Shown: piece by piece, positions 1 to 11,124 of the stretch | Layout: every line of letters starts with the position of its first letter | Position numbering within the stretch: the first letter of the stretch is position 1 | NCBI RefSeq assembly: GCF_000283155.1 | Contig: NW_004454180.1 | Coordinates: forward strand, 15,661,656-15,725,655 | DNA: 64,000 nucleotides | Direction of reading: 5' to 3' | From: Ceratotherium simum simum | Taxonomy: Eukaryota; Chordata; Mammalia; Perissodactyla; Rhinocerotidae | The notes under the pieces: model-generated | Told to the model about the DNA's origin: nothing | The model's database searches: none | What the model saw: only the letters and a program-made list of their open reading frames with translations | Translations under genes and position numbers: made by a program

Positions 1-175
1 CCGGGGGCCCAGCACGTTCCGCTCTCAGATGTGTGGCAGTGTGGATCCCTCCGCTCTAGCTTTTCACTGTCTGGGATTCCGTTGTTGGTCTGTGACTGTT
101 CCTTTTGTTGTATCTTATCGGGGGAAGAGTTCACAGGAAAGCTCACTCCGCCATGATGCTGACGTCACTCCAGTT
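1..175. repeat. CpG-bearing fragment, possibly an L1 5'-UTR or LTR piece
   Basis: The first ~175 bases are clearly richer in G+C and CpG than the DNA that follows and switch abruptly to AT-rich sequence near 175. The end of the block holds a CCGCCATGATGCTGACGTCA-type stretch that includes a CRE-like TGACGTCA. I associate such sequence with 5' ends of mammalian L1 elements or with retroviral LTRs, but I cannot place it firmly. It is cut by the window edge, so its true length is unknown. No open reading frame accompanies it. Confidence 0.35.
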
Positions 176-403
176 TATCTTTTCTTAATAAAAAAATTCT
201 TTTAAGCTTGTTTCATCATGTGCAAGTTAAAGTTGAACATAAATAATAGAAATTTTACTTTCTTAATTTAGATAGTAAATGCCAAACTATAAATTGAAAA
301 GTAGACAAATAAAAGTAATTGTAAAAATAGGTATACAACTCATTATGACACAAAACAAAAATTCAAACTTGAAATAAAGTAATCTATCCCATTTTTATGG
401 ATG

Positions 404-545
404 CAGGGGACTCTACAGTGTAGGTGGCACTTAATCTAAGGCTGGAAAAGAGAAAGGTTTCAACATATGTGATTTCTGCAGGTGAAGATGGAAAGGAATT
501 TCCAATCAGGCTGGTAGCATGTACCCAGGGCCCAGAAATGACATT
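404..545 (+). repeat. Ancient interspersed repeat, copy A
   Basis: This segment aligns by eye with 893-1022: both carry AGGTG(G/A)CA(C/T)TT(A/G)ATCT followed by a 'TTTCAACA' block and end in a 'GACATTG' stretch. It resembles the widespread mammalian repeat with a 'GGTGACATTTGAGCTGAGACC' core, whose family name I cannot give with certainty. The copy is strongly diverged. Confidence 0.45.
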
Positions 546-892
546 GTGAAGAAGACTTCATTTTACTTAGTTTTGGCCAAATAACTAGTTAGTTTTGTCA
601 AAATAACTATATTAGTAGGTTTATGCATTGAAATACACTTAAATATATTTGTTAGTGTGAATAGATAAAAAGGTGAAATAAAAATAGGGAATGTGTAAAC
701 AGCTTAATAACACTCCCTTTTATTACCTCCCTTCCCCTTTTAGGTTCCATTTGGCGTCTGAAGGTGGTGTGAAGGGTAACAGAATGATCAAATAATATCC
801 CAGTCCTGCCGCAAGTCCACTGTAGCAACAAGAATATCAAAAAGATTAGAACTATTCTTAGGCCGTTTACAGCCACAGAGTTAAATAGGCTT

Positions 893-1022
893 CAATGTGA
901 AGGTGACATTTGATCTGAGCATGGAAAAAATGAGTAGAATTTCAACAGGTGTTAATTTCATTAGGCAAAGAAAATGAGAGTATGCTTCAGACAGGTACAA
1001 TGAAGGTGGCACACAAGAATGA
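893..1022 (+). repeat. Ancient interspersed repeat, copy B
   Basis: Second diverged copy of the repeat at 404-545, in the same orientation, about 490 bases downstream. It has the AGGTGACATTTGATCTGAGC core and a later 'GGCACACAAGAATGACATTG' stretch. The same family also seems to provide the core of 35.2-36.6 kb. Confidence 0.45.
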
Positions 1023-1039
1023 CATTGCAAAAATAAATC

Positions 1040-1345
1040 TTCTGTTTCTGACCACATGGCCTTGTCATAGGGCTGCTCACAACATGGCAGCTGACTTCTG
1101 CTTGAGCTAAGCATGAGAGGAAAAGAAAGACAGAGAGAAAAAGGAGAGGAGAGGAAAAGGGAGGAGAGGAGAGAAGAGGGACCGAGATGAGAACCAGAAT
1201 GACTTTTATGACCTAATCTTGGAAGTAGCATACAATCACTTGGGCATGTTCTATTGGTAATGCTGACCAACTCTGGTATAATGTGTTAGGCTGTGGAAAC
1301 CAGGAGGTGGAAGTCATTTGGGACAACTTGGAGGCTGTCTATCAC
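1040..1345. repeat. Ancient MER-type repeat fragment
   Basis: A stretch reading CATGGCCTTGTCATAGGGCTGC, then 'TTTTATGACCTAATCTTGGAAGT' and 'TTCTATTGGTAATGCTGACC', matches a common old mammalian interspersed repeat that I recognise but cannot name. A purine-rich expansion at 1115-1181 sits inside it. No coding potential is evident. Confidence 0.4.
1115..1181 (+). repeat. Purine-rich (GGAGA)n-like low-complexity tract
   Basis: About 67 bases are almost all A and G, with repeated GGAGAGGAGA units. The tract lies inside the MER-type fragment at 1040-1345 and may be a microsatellite grown from its sequence. Confidence 0.85.
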
Positions 1346-2569
1346 ACTGGATCAAATGGCTACTGTTCACTGTGGCCAGGAAAGCAGGACAATGCCATCT
1401 TTCATTTGAAACACATCTGGAAGCTGGGTTTTCAGTAATTCCCCCTAAGAAGGGGAGGGCTGTTCCCTGGAGAAGAAAGGAGTCTTGAGCCGATCTCCCC
1501 ACCATCACACACACATACACACACAATATCTACTACCAAAGGAGAAAATTTTAAATCCTATGTGTTCTATCATCTTTTTATTTCTTTTTCTGATTCATCC
1601 TCCTTCTGACTTATAGACCAAATAGGCAAAATCTGTCTGACTCAAACATAACATTTGTCTATTCAAAACATACACTCAGTATCTTTCCATACATTTTTAT
1701 TGGAATTGTTATCTTGTGTGTTTTTGAATGGCTAACACATAAGAAATTTAGTTTCACATCAAGTACTGAAGTAAGAGAAAAAAAAATGTTGTTATGAGCT
1801 ATACTTTCACTTCAGTGCCTCAAATACATATTTCCTGTAAAAGCACGGGAAAGAAATGTAAGTTATAATGTACTACTATATTTATCCATTAGCTTTTATA
1901 GTCCAGCTCTGCTCTTTCAATGACAGTTCTATCCTTAAAAAAGAAAAGCTTTGTTTTTATATCTCTGATGTGAAAAGACTGTGGTCATGATGGGTCAACT
2001 GGAAGAATCTGTATACTTCAGGCTATTCTAAATAGCTTTGTTTTAGTATTTTTTGGATATACAAAAGACGCCTAAGTAGTTGCACTTCAATACCTTTCAG
2101 AGTATTGAAAGAAGTCTTCCTACTTTATTTGAATAGTTAAGCTTTTGTGGGACCATACATATATATACATGCCATGTGAAATTCTAAATAAAGCCACTGA
2201 GTGGAGCTCTAACCAAGATGATATAATTTGTAGGCTCTGATCAATATCACCTTTAGTCTGGTTAAGAAGTTAACAACAATTTATTTTAAGACCTTAGTTT
2301 TGAGTTATATCCTTTAGAGAGCTGAAGAATACGGTCTACCTTGAATTTACAAGAACAATCATTATTATTTTTCTCTTATGTCACAAATATTCTGTAGCTT
2401 TGAGCATTCTAAAGTAGAAATGGATCTATGTTTACTTACCACACAGAGATATAAAGACTTTATCCCTGAGGAAAGATATTTATAGGGATCCTGAAGCATA
2501 TATCAATATGTAAATAAGATAAATTTCCATATTTATCTAAAATTAACACAATTTATGGATACAATAATA
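1346..2569. other. Anonymous AT-rich intergenic DNA
   Basis: I see no gene, SINE or clear transposon here. A short CA-rich run lies near 1506-1525 and ATATAT runs near 2159-2170. Reading frames are short and stop-rich on both strands. Confidence 0.6.
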
Positions 2570-3193
2570 TACTTTTTTGGTAATTTATTAGCAAAAATTT
2601 AACTCACCAAAAGAATGAAAAAATAATAAAAAAGATTCCTGTACACCATTTACTCAGGTGCATAAATTGTTAACATTTGCCTATATTTTTCTATAATAAT
2701 TTTTTTAACCATTGCGAGTAAGTTGTAGATATCCTGGTAATTTACCTCTACATACTTCCACGTGTATTCTAAGAACAAGGATATTTTTTTATACAACCAT
2801 AATTATGAAAATCAGGAATCTGTTATATAACTGATATGGATATGATACAATACTATTATCTAATCCATAGCTTAAAATAAAATTTTGCCAATTTTCTCAA
2901 TAATGTCCTTTATTACCGTTTTTTTCCCTCTGTTTCAGATCTAATCCATGATCACTTATTGCTTTTAGTCGTCATGTCTCTTGAGTCTCTTTGAATCTGG
3001 AACATTTCTCAGTCTTTCATGATCTTGACATTCTGAAAGAGTCCAGACCAGTTATTTTGTTGAATGTCCCTTTATTTGGGTTTGTTTAATGTTTCCTCAT
3101 GATTAGATTCAAGATGCATTTTTGACAAGATTACCACAGAAGTAATGTATCTTTTTCAGTGCATCACATTAGGTTGTCCTAATTTCGGTGATG
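2570..3193 (-). repeat. L1M-type LINE 3'-end region, left part
   Basis: The sequence matches the 3'-UTR type of old L1 elements in antisense: 'TTAACATTTGCC', 'TAAGTTGTAGATATC', 'AACAAGGATATT', 'GATACAATACTATTATCTAATC', 'AATAATGTCCTTTAT', 'CTCATGATTAGATTCA'. A second copy of the same region lies at 57995-59480, where it continues into antisense ORF2, which fixes the strand. The copy is split by the ERE at 3194-3395 and resumes at 3396. Confidence 0.65.
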
Positions 3194-3395
3194 CTTTTTT
3201 TTTTTTTTTTTGGTTGGGAAGATTGGCCCTGAGCTAACATCTGTGCCAGTCTTTCTCAATTTTATACGTGGGACACTGCCACAGCACGGCTTGATGAGCG
3301 GTGTATAGGTCCGCGCCCAGGATACTAACCCACTAACCCTGGACTGCTGAAGCAGAGTGCGAGAACTGGACGACCATGTCACCAGGCCAGCCCCC
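3194..3395 (-). mobile_element. ERE SINE (tRNA-derived), inserted in L1M
   Basis: In antisense the copy starts with a T run (the A tail), then GGAAGATTGGCCCTGAGC, ACATCTGTGCCAG and 'CCACAGCACGGCTTGATGAG', and ends with the complement of the tRNA-like head (CACCAGGCCAGCCCCC). It is flanked by a 7-base target duplication, GGTGATG at 3187-3193 and AGTGATG at 3396-3402 (one mismatch). Removing it restores the L1M reading 'GGTGATGTTAACTTTG'. The B-box region is degraded, which suggests an older ERE. Confidence 0.9.
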
Positions 3396-3480
3396 AGTGA
3401 TGTTAACTTTGCTCATATGGTTAAGGTTATCCTTTGAAATTAAGTCACTTATAGGGAGGCAATGCTGTTTATACCTATAA
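3396..3480 (-). repeat. L1M 3'-end region, right part
   Basis: Continuation of the LINE interrupted by the ERE, with 'GTGATGTTAACTTTG' and 'TGGTTAAGG'. The match fades by about 3480. Confidence 0.5.
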
Positions 3481-4839
3481 CTGCTAATTTATGATTCATA
3501 TACAATGACACTCAACTAACGCTATTAAAAACTAATAACTTTTAAATTCTTTAGTTTTTTTCTATACAAACAATTTCAGGTGAATGCTGAGGAATGAATC
3601 AAAGATTGAGGCCTAGTCCTGCCAATAGATTGTTTTTGTCCTCGGACAAAACTGTATCTTAGTTTTTTACTCTGCACTATTGTAAAACTCGCTCTGCAGC
3701 AATTTGGCCCCAAAAGTGCAAAGATTCTACTCCTTTCACATCAATAATTTACTGTTACTCTTAAAATTTTCACCTGATATATTTTCAGAGTGTAGTAGTC
3801 TTAGAGCTATAAATATTTGAAAATTAACCTCTTTGCTTTTAGAAAGCTTACTTACACCAAGAACTAATTTACCTTTAAATCTCCACGTTAGTTTATATAA
3901 AAGATAAAAAACTAGATACAGAAATATTACAGCAAATTTTTGGCTTCTTAATGGGCATTTGTCCATTAAAATATTAATCAATATTTAAACATAACATTAA
4001 TTTTAAATTAAATTTGATTTTTGTCCTAAATTTTGCTGTTAGGAGAAAAGAGCTGAATCGTAACTTATCTATTTAAAAACCAGAGATATTAGATTTTTAT
4101 TTTTCATTTTTAACAATGGCAATTCAGGCAGACTTTTTTTCAGTTTGACAGTTGGAGAAATATTAGACGAATAATACATTAATTAAGGAAATTAAGCTTT
4201 TTCTTTCTAAGCTAATTTTTCAAGAGGCAGAGAATATACATTTTTAATAAACCATGCCTCTCATGAATTACTGTTCATTCCTATAGATAATCTCTATTCT
4301 ACTTTTCCTTTTAGGTGGGATTAGGACTGAGCTCTCTCCTTTGAAAAAAACTCTGCATGCAGTCATCAAGTTTACCTCAACACATTCTATGGATTCAACA
4401 CTGTGTAAGCATTCTTAAGCCTAACGGCTCAAATGCAGGGCTTTTTGAATTTGGGTTCGAGAATCTCAACTAACATAGTGATATGAACAACATATTCTGA
4501 TGGAAAATTAAAACTCTTCATTGGAAATTCAAATTTAAGAGGCTTCACAACCGTTAGTACTTTCGTATTTGTGAACACGTATGTTGTTGGTAACTGTCTC
4601 TTGAAGAGCATGGGGGAGGTCCCAGTTAGACCTGATGTGACTAATTAGGTGACATTCTGTCTTCTTGAAGCTTGTATCTCGGATGTTACATAGAACCTCT
4701 CAATGCTCAGTAATTGCTACCCACTCCTGGTGATTCATTTTGGAACAAATAATCAGAAAAAAGTCTAGAATGTATTTTTAATGGCTTTAAAAATGTAAAA
4801 TATAAAAGTGAATGACTTGCTGGCACAGGCACTTAAAAT
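3481..4839. other. Anonymous AT-rich intergenic DNA
   Basis: No recognisable gene or repeat. Base composition is strongly AT, with A/T runs and many stops in all frames. Confidence 0.6.
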
Positions 4840-5010
4840 TTATTTATTTATTTTTGGGAGAGGGGCTTTAAAAATTTATTTTTAATAATCCAATTTATAG
4901 ATGTACATGCTTTATAATGTCACACAGTCCTACAAGGTTTATAACAAATCTAGGGGTGCCTTGCCCCACCTGACCTCCATCCTGATTTTTCCCTCCAGAA
5001 TCCACTTTCA
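4840..5010 (-). repeat. Possible L1M 3'-UTR fragment
   Basis: A TTTATTTATTTATTT stretch is followed by sequence containing 'GCCCCACCTGACC' and 'TTTCAACCTGTTAAGC'. This resembles antisense L1 3'-UTR DNA that usually precedes the 'GGCAACCACTG' block. The match is weak and the family is unknown. Confidence 0.3.
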
Positions 5011-5639
5011 ACCTGTTAAGCAAAATTTATTTTTCATAAATTTTTTTAAAAATTTTGTTTGAAAGGAAATAAAGCAAGGGGTAGAAACTAGAGAATAAAA
5101 TGTGGAAACTTAAATGCTATTGTTTTAATATGATCGTAAGAACCGACACTAGAAACTTCCAGGTATGCCCCAGGAAAAAAAAAAAAAAAGGAACATTCAT
5201 CATTGTTCCTGAAAGAGGAATGATCTCCTAGAGTGGGTACTGACTCACATAATTCATTTTCTTCTCCCAAGTCTCTCTGAAATGTTTGTTTTAAAAAACC
5301 CAGCCTGCATCAGGAAACTAACTACAAAGATGTCTGTGAAATAAAGGGGTTAGCTTTCAAATCTCTGCATTCTAGAAAAGCATACTAGAAGCCTGCTGGA
5401 ATAAACATTGATAAGGCAGTCAATACCTCTTCCACGGAAGTAGTAGTCCTCCTAGTGGAGTGGAGTTTTACATTCATTTGTCTAGCAAATATTTGAGTGT
5501 CTCATAGGTTCCAGGCAGTCTTCCAGGTGCTAGCGTACAATTGTGAATAGAAGAGAATCATTTGGCATATATTAATGGACAACGTGGTAAATTAATTACA
5601 AAATGGCTCTGATTTTTTCACCCCATTCTTCATCCAATT
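5011..5639. other. Mostly anonymous DNA with an L2/MIR-like remnant
   Basis: A 15-base A run lies near 5175-5190. At about 5466-5560 the order 'ATTTGTCTAGCAAATATTTGAGTG', 'CCAGGCAGTCTTCCAGGTGCTAG' and 'GTGAATAGAAGAGAA' resembles an old L2-type repeat (CAACAAATATTTATTGAG... GTGCCAGGCACTG). Nothing else is recognised. Confidence 0.45.
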
Positions 5640-6101
5640 CTTCAAAAGTAGTATGATTTTACTGCTCCTCCTCTCAAGAAGCAGAATCTACTTCCTGACC
5701 TCTTGAATCTTGGCTGGTCTTGTGAACGATTCTGGCAAACAGACTGGTGAAAGTGACCTGTGATTTTCAAACCTAGGCCTCAAGAGCACCCTCATGTTTC
5801 TACTCTCTCCCTGAGAAGACTGCCACCGCCAAGTGGAGAAGCCTAAGATAGCCTCCGGGATGATGAGCGACCACGTGGAAGAGAGTCGAGTCATCCAAGT
5901 TCTTCTGATGAAGCCACTCTAAAGCAGATCTCAGTCAACCTGCTCTCAAACATGTCAGAAAGCTGAGTAGAGATTAGCAGAACTGTATCAACCCAAAGAT
6001 ACATGTATGAGCCCAGTAAAGATAGGAAAATCAGCCCAGCCAACTTGTAGAAATGTGAGTTTTGAAGCGATTTTCTTACATGGCAATAGCTAACTGATAC
6101 A
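5640..6101 (+). mobile_element. MLT1-type MaLR solo LTR
   Basis: Sense-strand landmarks are 'CTCCTCTCAAGAAGCAGAATCTA', 'GGCTGGTCTTGTGA', 'CCTAGGCCTCAAGAG', 'GATGAGCGACCACGTGGA' and the terminal 'AATAGCTAACTGATACA'. These follow the order of an MLT1 (ERVL-MaLR) LTR. The 3' end at about 6101 is clear; the 5' end is uncertain and could lie up to 40 bases upstream. No internal sequence accompanies it, so it is a solo LTR. Confidence 0.75.
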
Positions 6102-6857
6102 GATGATATACTTTCTTTCAGAAAATGTATATAAGTAAAAGATATAATAGTAATGTATATACATATATATAGTATTTCATATTTGTATATATGTATATAA
6201 ATAAAAAGGGATATAATAGTAACATACATGTTCTATTTCACATGTTCATAGATAGATTTATTGTACATAGAAATGGATGAAAACATGGTAGAGAATATTT
6301 CACTGAAGTAAAAATTAAGGGGAATAGGGAAGATGCAGTGTAAATATTAAAATAGAAATATACTATAGATTGATGAGTGGAAGATATAGATAACTAATTT
6401 TATTTTAAATATTGTAAAGTTAGTATTAAGTAAAATATGATAATGATAATCTTAACTATTTTTACATTGATAGAGTCTTCTTTAAACAAACATGGACTTT
6501 ATGAATGTCTTGTATTGACTCAAACAAAATTTTTCTCAGAAATAAATAAGGATATCCTGAGAGCAGTTATTTTGCCCTAAATTTCTACCACTAGGAACAT
6601 TTATTTGGGACTATTTAAAATTATGAAAGAATCTTGAAATAAAGTGAAAGTGTTATTTTGGAATTAATATTAATGGTGGTATAGAATGTTTGGCTCAGTT
6701 TAATGTGCTCTTTAGATTTTGTAATTATAGCAAAACTCTCAAAGAAATTTCATGAATCATGGAATAAAACATTCAAGAGAAATGAGTCAAGTTGGGTAGT
6801 GAAATTGCAACAAATGACATTTTATTATAAATAATCTCTTTAATCACTCTTAACTAG
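6102..6857. other. Anonymous AT-rich DNA with TA-rich runs
   Basis: The first 130 bases are TA-rich and contain two near-identical 'GATATAATAGTAA' blocks about 70 bases apart (near 6139 and 6210). I see no gene or known repeat in the rest. Confidence 0.6.
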
Positions 6858-7149
6858 CCAAAACCCATAGGGTTTTCGTGACCAATTTTTTTCAGAAGTG
6901 GGTGGTCAGGTCCTTCTTGCTAGTCTGTCCTAGTCTGGAAGACTCCGCTGTCTGTCCACCATGGTCCACCACGGGTGACTCTTCTGGTATGTGAAATACC
7001 AGTGGTATGGCTTTCAGATCACAGCAACATGCAGCCTCCACAGTATGACAACCCACAGACAGGTCGTGTGGTTCCCTGACTGGGAAACAAACCTGGGCCG
7101 CGGTGGTGAGAGCCCTGAATCTTAACCACTAGACCACTGTGGCTGGCCA
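6858..7149 (-). mobile_element. tRNA-Glu-like SINE, distinct from ERE
   Basis: Read on the minus strand, the element begins with a tRNA-Glu-like head: TGGTCTAGTGGTTAAGATTC (A-box region) and a degraded B-box 'GGTTTGTTTCCCAGTCAGGG'. The body then runs through 'CATACTGTGGAGGCTGCATG' and 'ACTGGTATTTCACATACCAG' to 'CCCACTTCTGAAAAA' and 'GAAAACCCTATGGG'. None of this occurs in the ERE copies. I know of tRNA-Glu-headed SINEs in mammals but cannot name this family. No clear A tail or target duplication is visible, so it is probably old or truncated at its 3' end. Confidence 0.6.
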
Positions 7150-9227
7150 ATAGTGATATTACTCTGATCTATACATAAAACATAGCAAAAAGACTGAAAA
7201 TTATAATTATGACAATTTCTAGAATAAAAGTTTCTAAAATATTTTCCCTGTACTTGGCGGCATGGAATACTGTGACACATGTTGTCTCTATTTCTCAGGG
7301 GTGTAAAGAGGGAATCAATCTGCTCAATTCTTCCTAGAATATTTGGAATTAAGCCTGTGTTCTCGTGTTTGTTCCACTACCCTGTGAATTCCCACTGTGC
7401 CTTAGGTGATGATTCGTGTATACAAAATTATCAGGAGGCAGCATCTCTGGGACATGCGCTTTCCTCTTCTTCTATACTTTTCCACTAGAAAATATCCTTT
7501 TTCTATGTTAGAATTATGAAATGACAGACCTATAAAGGATCTCATTGATCCTCTAATCCCAGATCTTCATGTTAAACAAAGGCCTTTAACTTTTTCCGTA
7601 ATATATAGAGAGTGTGAGTTTATGCAGAGCAAGATTTGTCATCTGATCACTTAAAAATGTGATTTACAGAGCTTTTTCAACAGTATGTTCTTACTGATCA
7701 TTTTTAAGTAAAATAGTAAAATATATTTTTATATAATCTACATTTCCTATGTTATTTGCCGTTGTTTCTTATTCACAATGAATCTCTACTGGGCACTAAA
7801 CGTGATTATTGAGGCGGTGACAGATGGAGAAGAGGCATTGGCTGGCTAATTGTTAAGGCTGGCCAGGTTTAGCAGCTAGTGCAAAGGGAAAGCAATAGAT
7901 AGCTGTCGCAGAAGCACTCAGATGTACTCCTTACTTATCTGTCTGGAACATTAATAGAGGGGATGGAAAGTGTTTATATAGAGCACTTAAAAAGATCAAC
8001 TGGTCTGTTAACAAACATAAAGGCAAGTCTCTCCTCTGAGTGGCACTCTAGCACAACATAGCAGAGAAAATTGATAGAAGATTTCTATTCATTTTCCCAT
8101 ATTACTAACCCATACCTAGGATTTGGCTTCTCCATGGCAGAGCCAAATCTCAAGTGACTGTGATCACTGGGGAACAGGTTAATCTGATTAGTTTACTGTG
8201 TAAAATATAAGGTTTTCCAGAAATTTTTTTCCTAAACATATTTCAAATTGAAAATGTTTCAAAAATGTATTAATGTATTTCATAGATTTAGTAAATAAAC
8301 TAAGGAGTAATGATTATTTATTTGATGATTCAAAAGTTATAATTTGTTATGTGTCTGATCAACTCGCATGTGGAAATTTGAACTTTCAAAAACAGAAGTT
8401 ATAATTTGGATTGTCAATAATCTCTTCTAAAACTCAAGTGTAGGAGGAAAATAATTCCATATTCTTAACAGCCTGAGTTTCTGAGTAGTATAATTTATTT
8501 TTGTATACTTATATGTACGTATTTTTGTTTTGTTTTCTTTTTGTTTACATTTTGGTGGTATAGAATAAGAGAAGGCCAAATATTAATTTGCCTAAAATAG
8601 TCTACTATTTTGAAAGTAAGTATTTCAGATGATGGGAAACTAATTTCTATTTAGCATTATTTAATTTTCATAATAAGATTGTTTCTTCTCTTTTGGATAC
8701 AAGAGTAAAGATGCTTTCTAGAGCATATAGAAGTCTCCTTCCATCTGCAGCAGAAAAAATTTATCCAGATTGGTAATGCTAAAAAATTTTGGATAAATAA
8801 TTTTTCTGAAATTCATCAACATTTATTGTAAACAAATAAGTGGACTATAAAGGTGGTGGTAAATAAAAGCTTTTAAAAATCATCTAGGTTAGAAAATTTT
8901 CTAATTAATATAAACACATCACATATTATACTAAAAAATTAAAAAATATATTAAATGAATATCATAATTTTACATTTATTGAGATACATGGATTTTTCTA
9001 AAAATGCAAAATAACCATATCATAAACTAAAATTATTTAGGAATGTAGACACGAACAACAGTCTTATCAATTCTCACCGACATAATTTAAATTTACCATA
9101 CACACTCATTTGTAAATGACTTTGGTTCCATAAAATTTATGTGATTTCAAGAAATGAAATGGACTCTGAAAAAGCTGTTTTTGATCTGTACCACCATGTT
9201 TGTGCCCTTGAGAAAGAGAAAAGCATC
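7150..9227. other. Anonymous AT-rich intergenic DNA
   Basis: About 2 kb in which I recognise no gene, RNA or transposon. Several TTTTATATAAT- and AAAAATT-type runs are present. The longest frames are under 75 codons and match nothing I know. Confidence 0.55.
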
Positions 9228-9791
9228 CCCTGACATCAGGATTCCTTGTTATCAGCTGGGCCTTGGTGTTGATCTGAGCTGGCCAGGTACTCAGAGTTAG
9301 GCCTTGGTGTTCTATTAACAACTTCACATAGCATAAACATCAGGCAAGGCCACTCTGTGGCCTGGTGGGTCAAGATAAAAACACTCCATGATCATATCTG
9401 AACACGGACAACACAAGAACGTTGTCCTTGCCACAAAATACCAGATCTCCCCCTCTCCCAGCTAATGTGAGTGACTGCCACTTCTTTACCAATTACAGTT
9501 TTATCCTCAGTCTAGTCTCTCACCCTCCTAGATAAGGTTTATTAAGATATTCAATCATAGTATTACTCCTGCTTCCCAATAGCATCTCATCCAGAGCAAC
9601 GGTTGCTTCTTTAAATTCTCCCTCAAATTACCAAACACAAGGCCAAATCCTATCATAAGCCCTTTCTAACACCCTCTTGTGAGATGGCCCATGGTTTTCT
9701 GTGGTGTGTTTTCTCCCTTGCTGCATGAGTAATAAACCCAACTTGCTCAAATACTGGTGTGTTCCTGCTGTTATTTGAATAGAGGGCATTG
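9228..9791 (+). mobile_element. Probable endogenous retrovirus solo LTR
   Basis: This block is richer in C than its surroundings. It has LTR-like content late in the unit: 'ACACCCTCTTGTGAGATGG', then an AATAAA polyadenylation signal at 9731-9736 and a short tail ending '...GGCATTGACA' at 9791. A plausible start is TGACATCAGG at 9228, giving TG...CA ends of a 564-base element with CCCC and CCCT on either side as a possible 4-base duplication. The exact start is uncertain. I see no gag, pol or env next to it. Confidence 0.5.
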
Positions 9792-10890
9792 ACACCCTAA
9801 CTAGATCACCAAGATATCCACATGTAGACAGTTAATACCATAACTAATCACCTCAAATCATGGCATTTTAATTTATTCACTGTTTATGTTGTTTAATTTA
9901 AAATGCTGAAAAAAAAATTCCTTTAAAATTATTTTGTTGTTATTTTCATATCCTTCTACAGATCTATGATAACTCAGATGTTACCTCCACACAGTGGTTT
10001 TCCTAGATCATTCTGTTTAAAGTTTGTAAGATATCCTGTCAGTCTCTGCACGTATTTGCTCAGTGCACCTGGAGGTTATCAGCAGATAGTTCCTAAGCAT
10101 ACCAATAACTTCCTGCACCTCCCTGCCTGAGAGTGTTCTCCTTTCATTAAAGAATGCCCAGCCAGTGCTAGGAACTGACTGAAGGGTTTTGCAGGGAGAC
10201 TGCTATTAATGCCCAGAAGCAACAATAAGGGATGGGAGTTGTTATATGAATAGCCCATCTTCTTCTCCCTTCACTGGGGCAACTCTGAGATGTGTTCTAT
10301 TTGGGTGCTCAGTGGGTTTCTATCAGAGTTGACCTTCAATAACCACCTGCTCAGCATTAATGCTCCCTTTATTGCCTTTTTTCTCTTTCCTGTCTTATTT
10401 CCTCATTCCCTCACCTCATATGTTTTCGGCGACCACTTCCAAAATAAATTACATGCACCTAAATGCTTTGGGGAGAACTTAGCGAGCACGGTGGTTGGAA
10501 ATCTGGAATGGGATCACTCTGTATTCAGATGGGTTAAGGAACCTGCGGTTGGCACAATCCTAGCTTGGTGAGGCACCATGATTACTCAAACTTTCTTCAC
10601 TTGCAGAGTATTGGAATAAGGTATATACCTTAAGAAATTGTTCTAGCACTTGAAAGATATGAGGATAATAATAATTATAGCAATTAGGGATTGGATTGGG
10701 TTTTATTAACCATCAAAGACATCTTGAAGAAAGAGAAAGAGAGGCATGTAAGAGACGGAAAGCCTCTATTGGAAAGTGTACAGAGAGTCTCATTTCTTCT
10801 TGCTAAAAGGGAAATTGTAATAAAGTCCAAGATTTAAGCATTAAAGAATACAAAGAAATTTATATTAACTATTCTGGCAAGATGCATATA
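9792..10890. other. Anonymous intergenic DNA
   Basis: A 93-codon open frame at 10290-10571 (+) matches nothing I recognise and has no conserved pattern. I see no repeat boundary here. Confidence 0.5.
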
Positions 10891-11114
10891 CAGGGATCAG
10901 AAAATTATGGTCCATGAATCAAATCCAACCCTTGACCTATTTCTTTAAATAAAGTTTTATTAGAACACATCCATTTCCATGGTTTTGATTTTAGTTTTTT
11001 GCTACTTTTACTCTACGATGGTAGAGTTGAATAGTTACAAAAGAGAGCATATGGCCTGCAAAATTGAAAGTATTTACTGTCTTGCCATTTACAAAAAATT
11101 TTTGCTGATTCCTG
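10891..11114 (+). mobile_element. Non-autonomous hAT (Charlie-class) MITE
   Basis: The ends form diverged terminal inverted repeats: CAGGGATCAGAAAATTATGG at the left and 'TTTTTGCTGATTCCTG' at the right. In between are 'TAAATAAAGTTTTATTAGAACAC', 'GGTAGAGTTGAATAGTTAC' and 'GGCCTGCAAAATTGAAA', in the order of the common placental hAT MITE that begins CAGGGGTCGGCAAACT. The 8-base flanks (10883-10890 and 11115-11122) no longer match, as expected for an old insertion. Confidence 0.75.
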
Positions 11115-11124
11115 TTCTATGCTT

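Noticed and set aside
7060..7149. tRNA-Glu gene on the minus strand
   Set aside because: The B box is mutated, the acceptor stem does not close, and the sequence continues into a SINE body.
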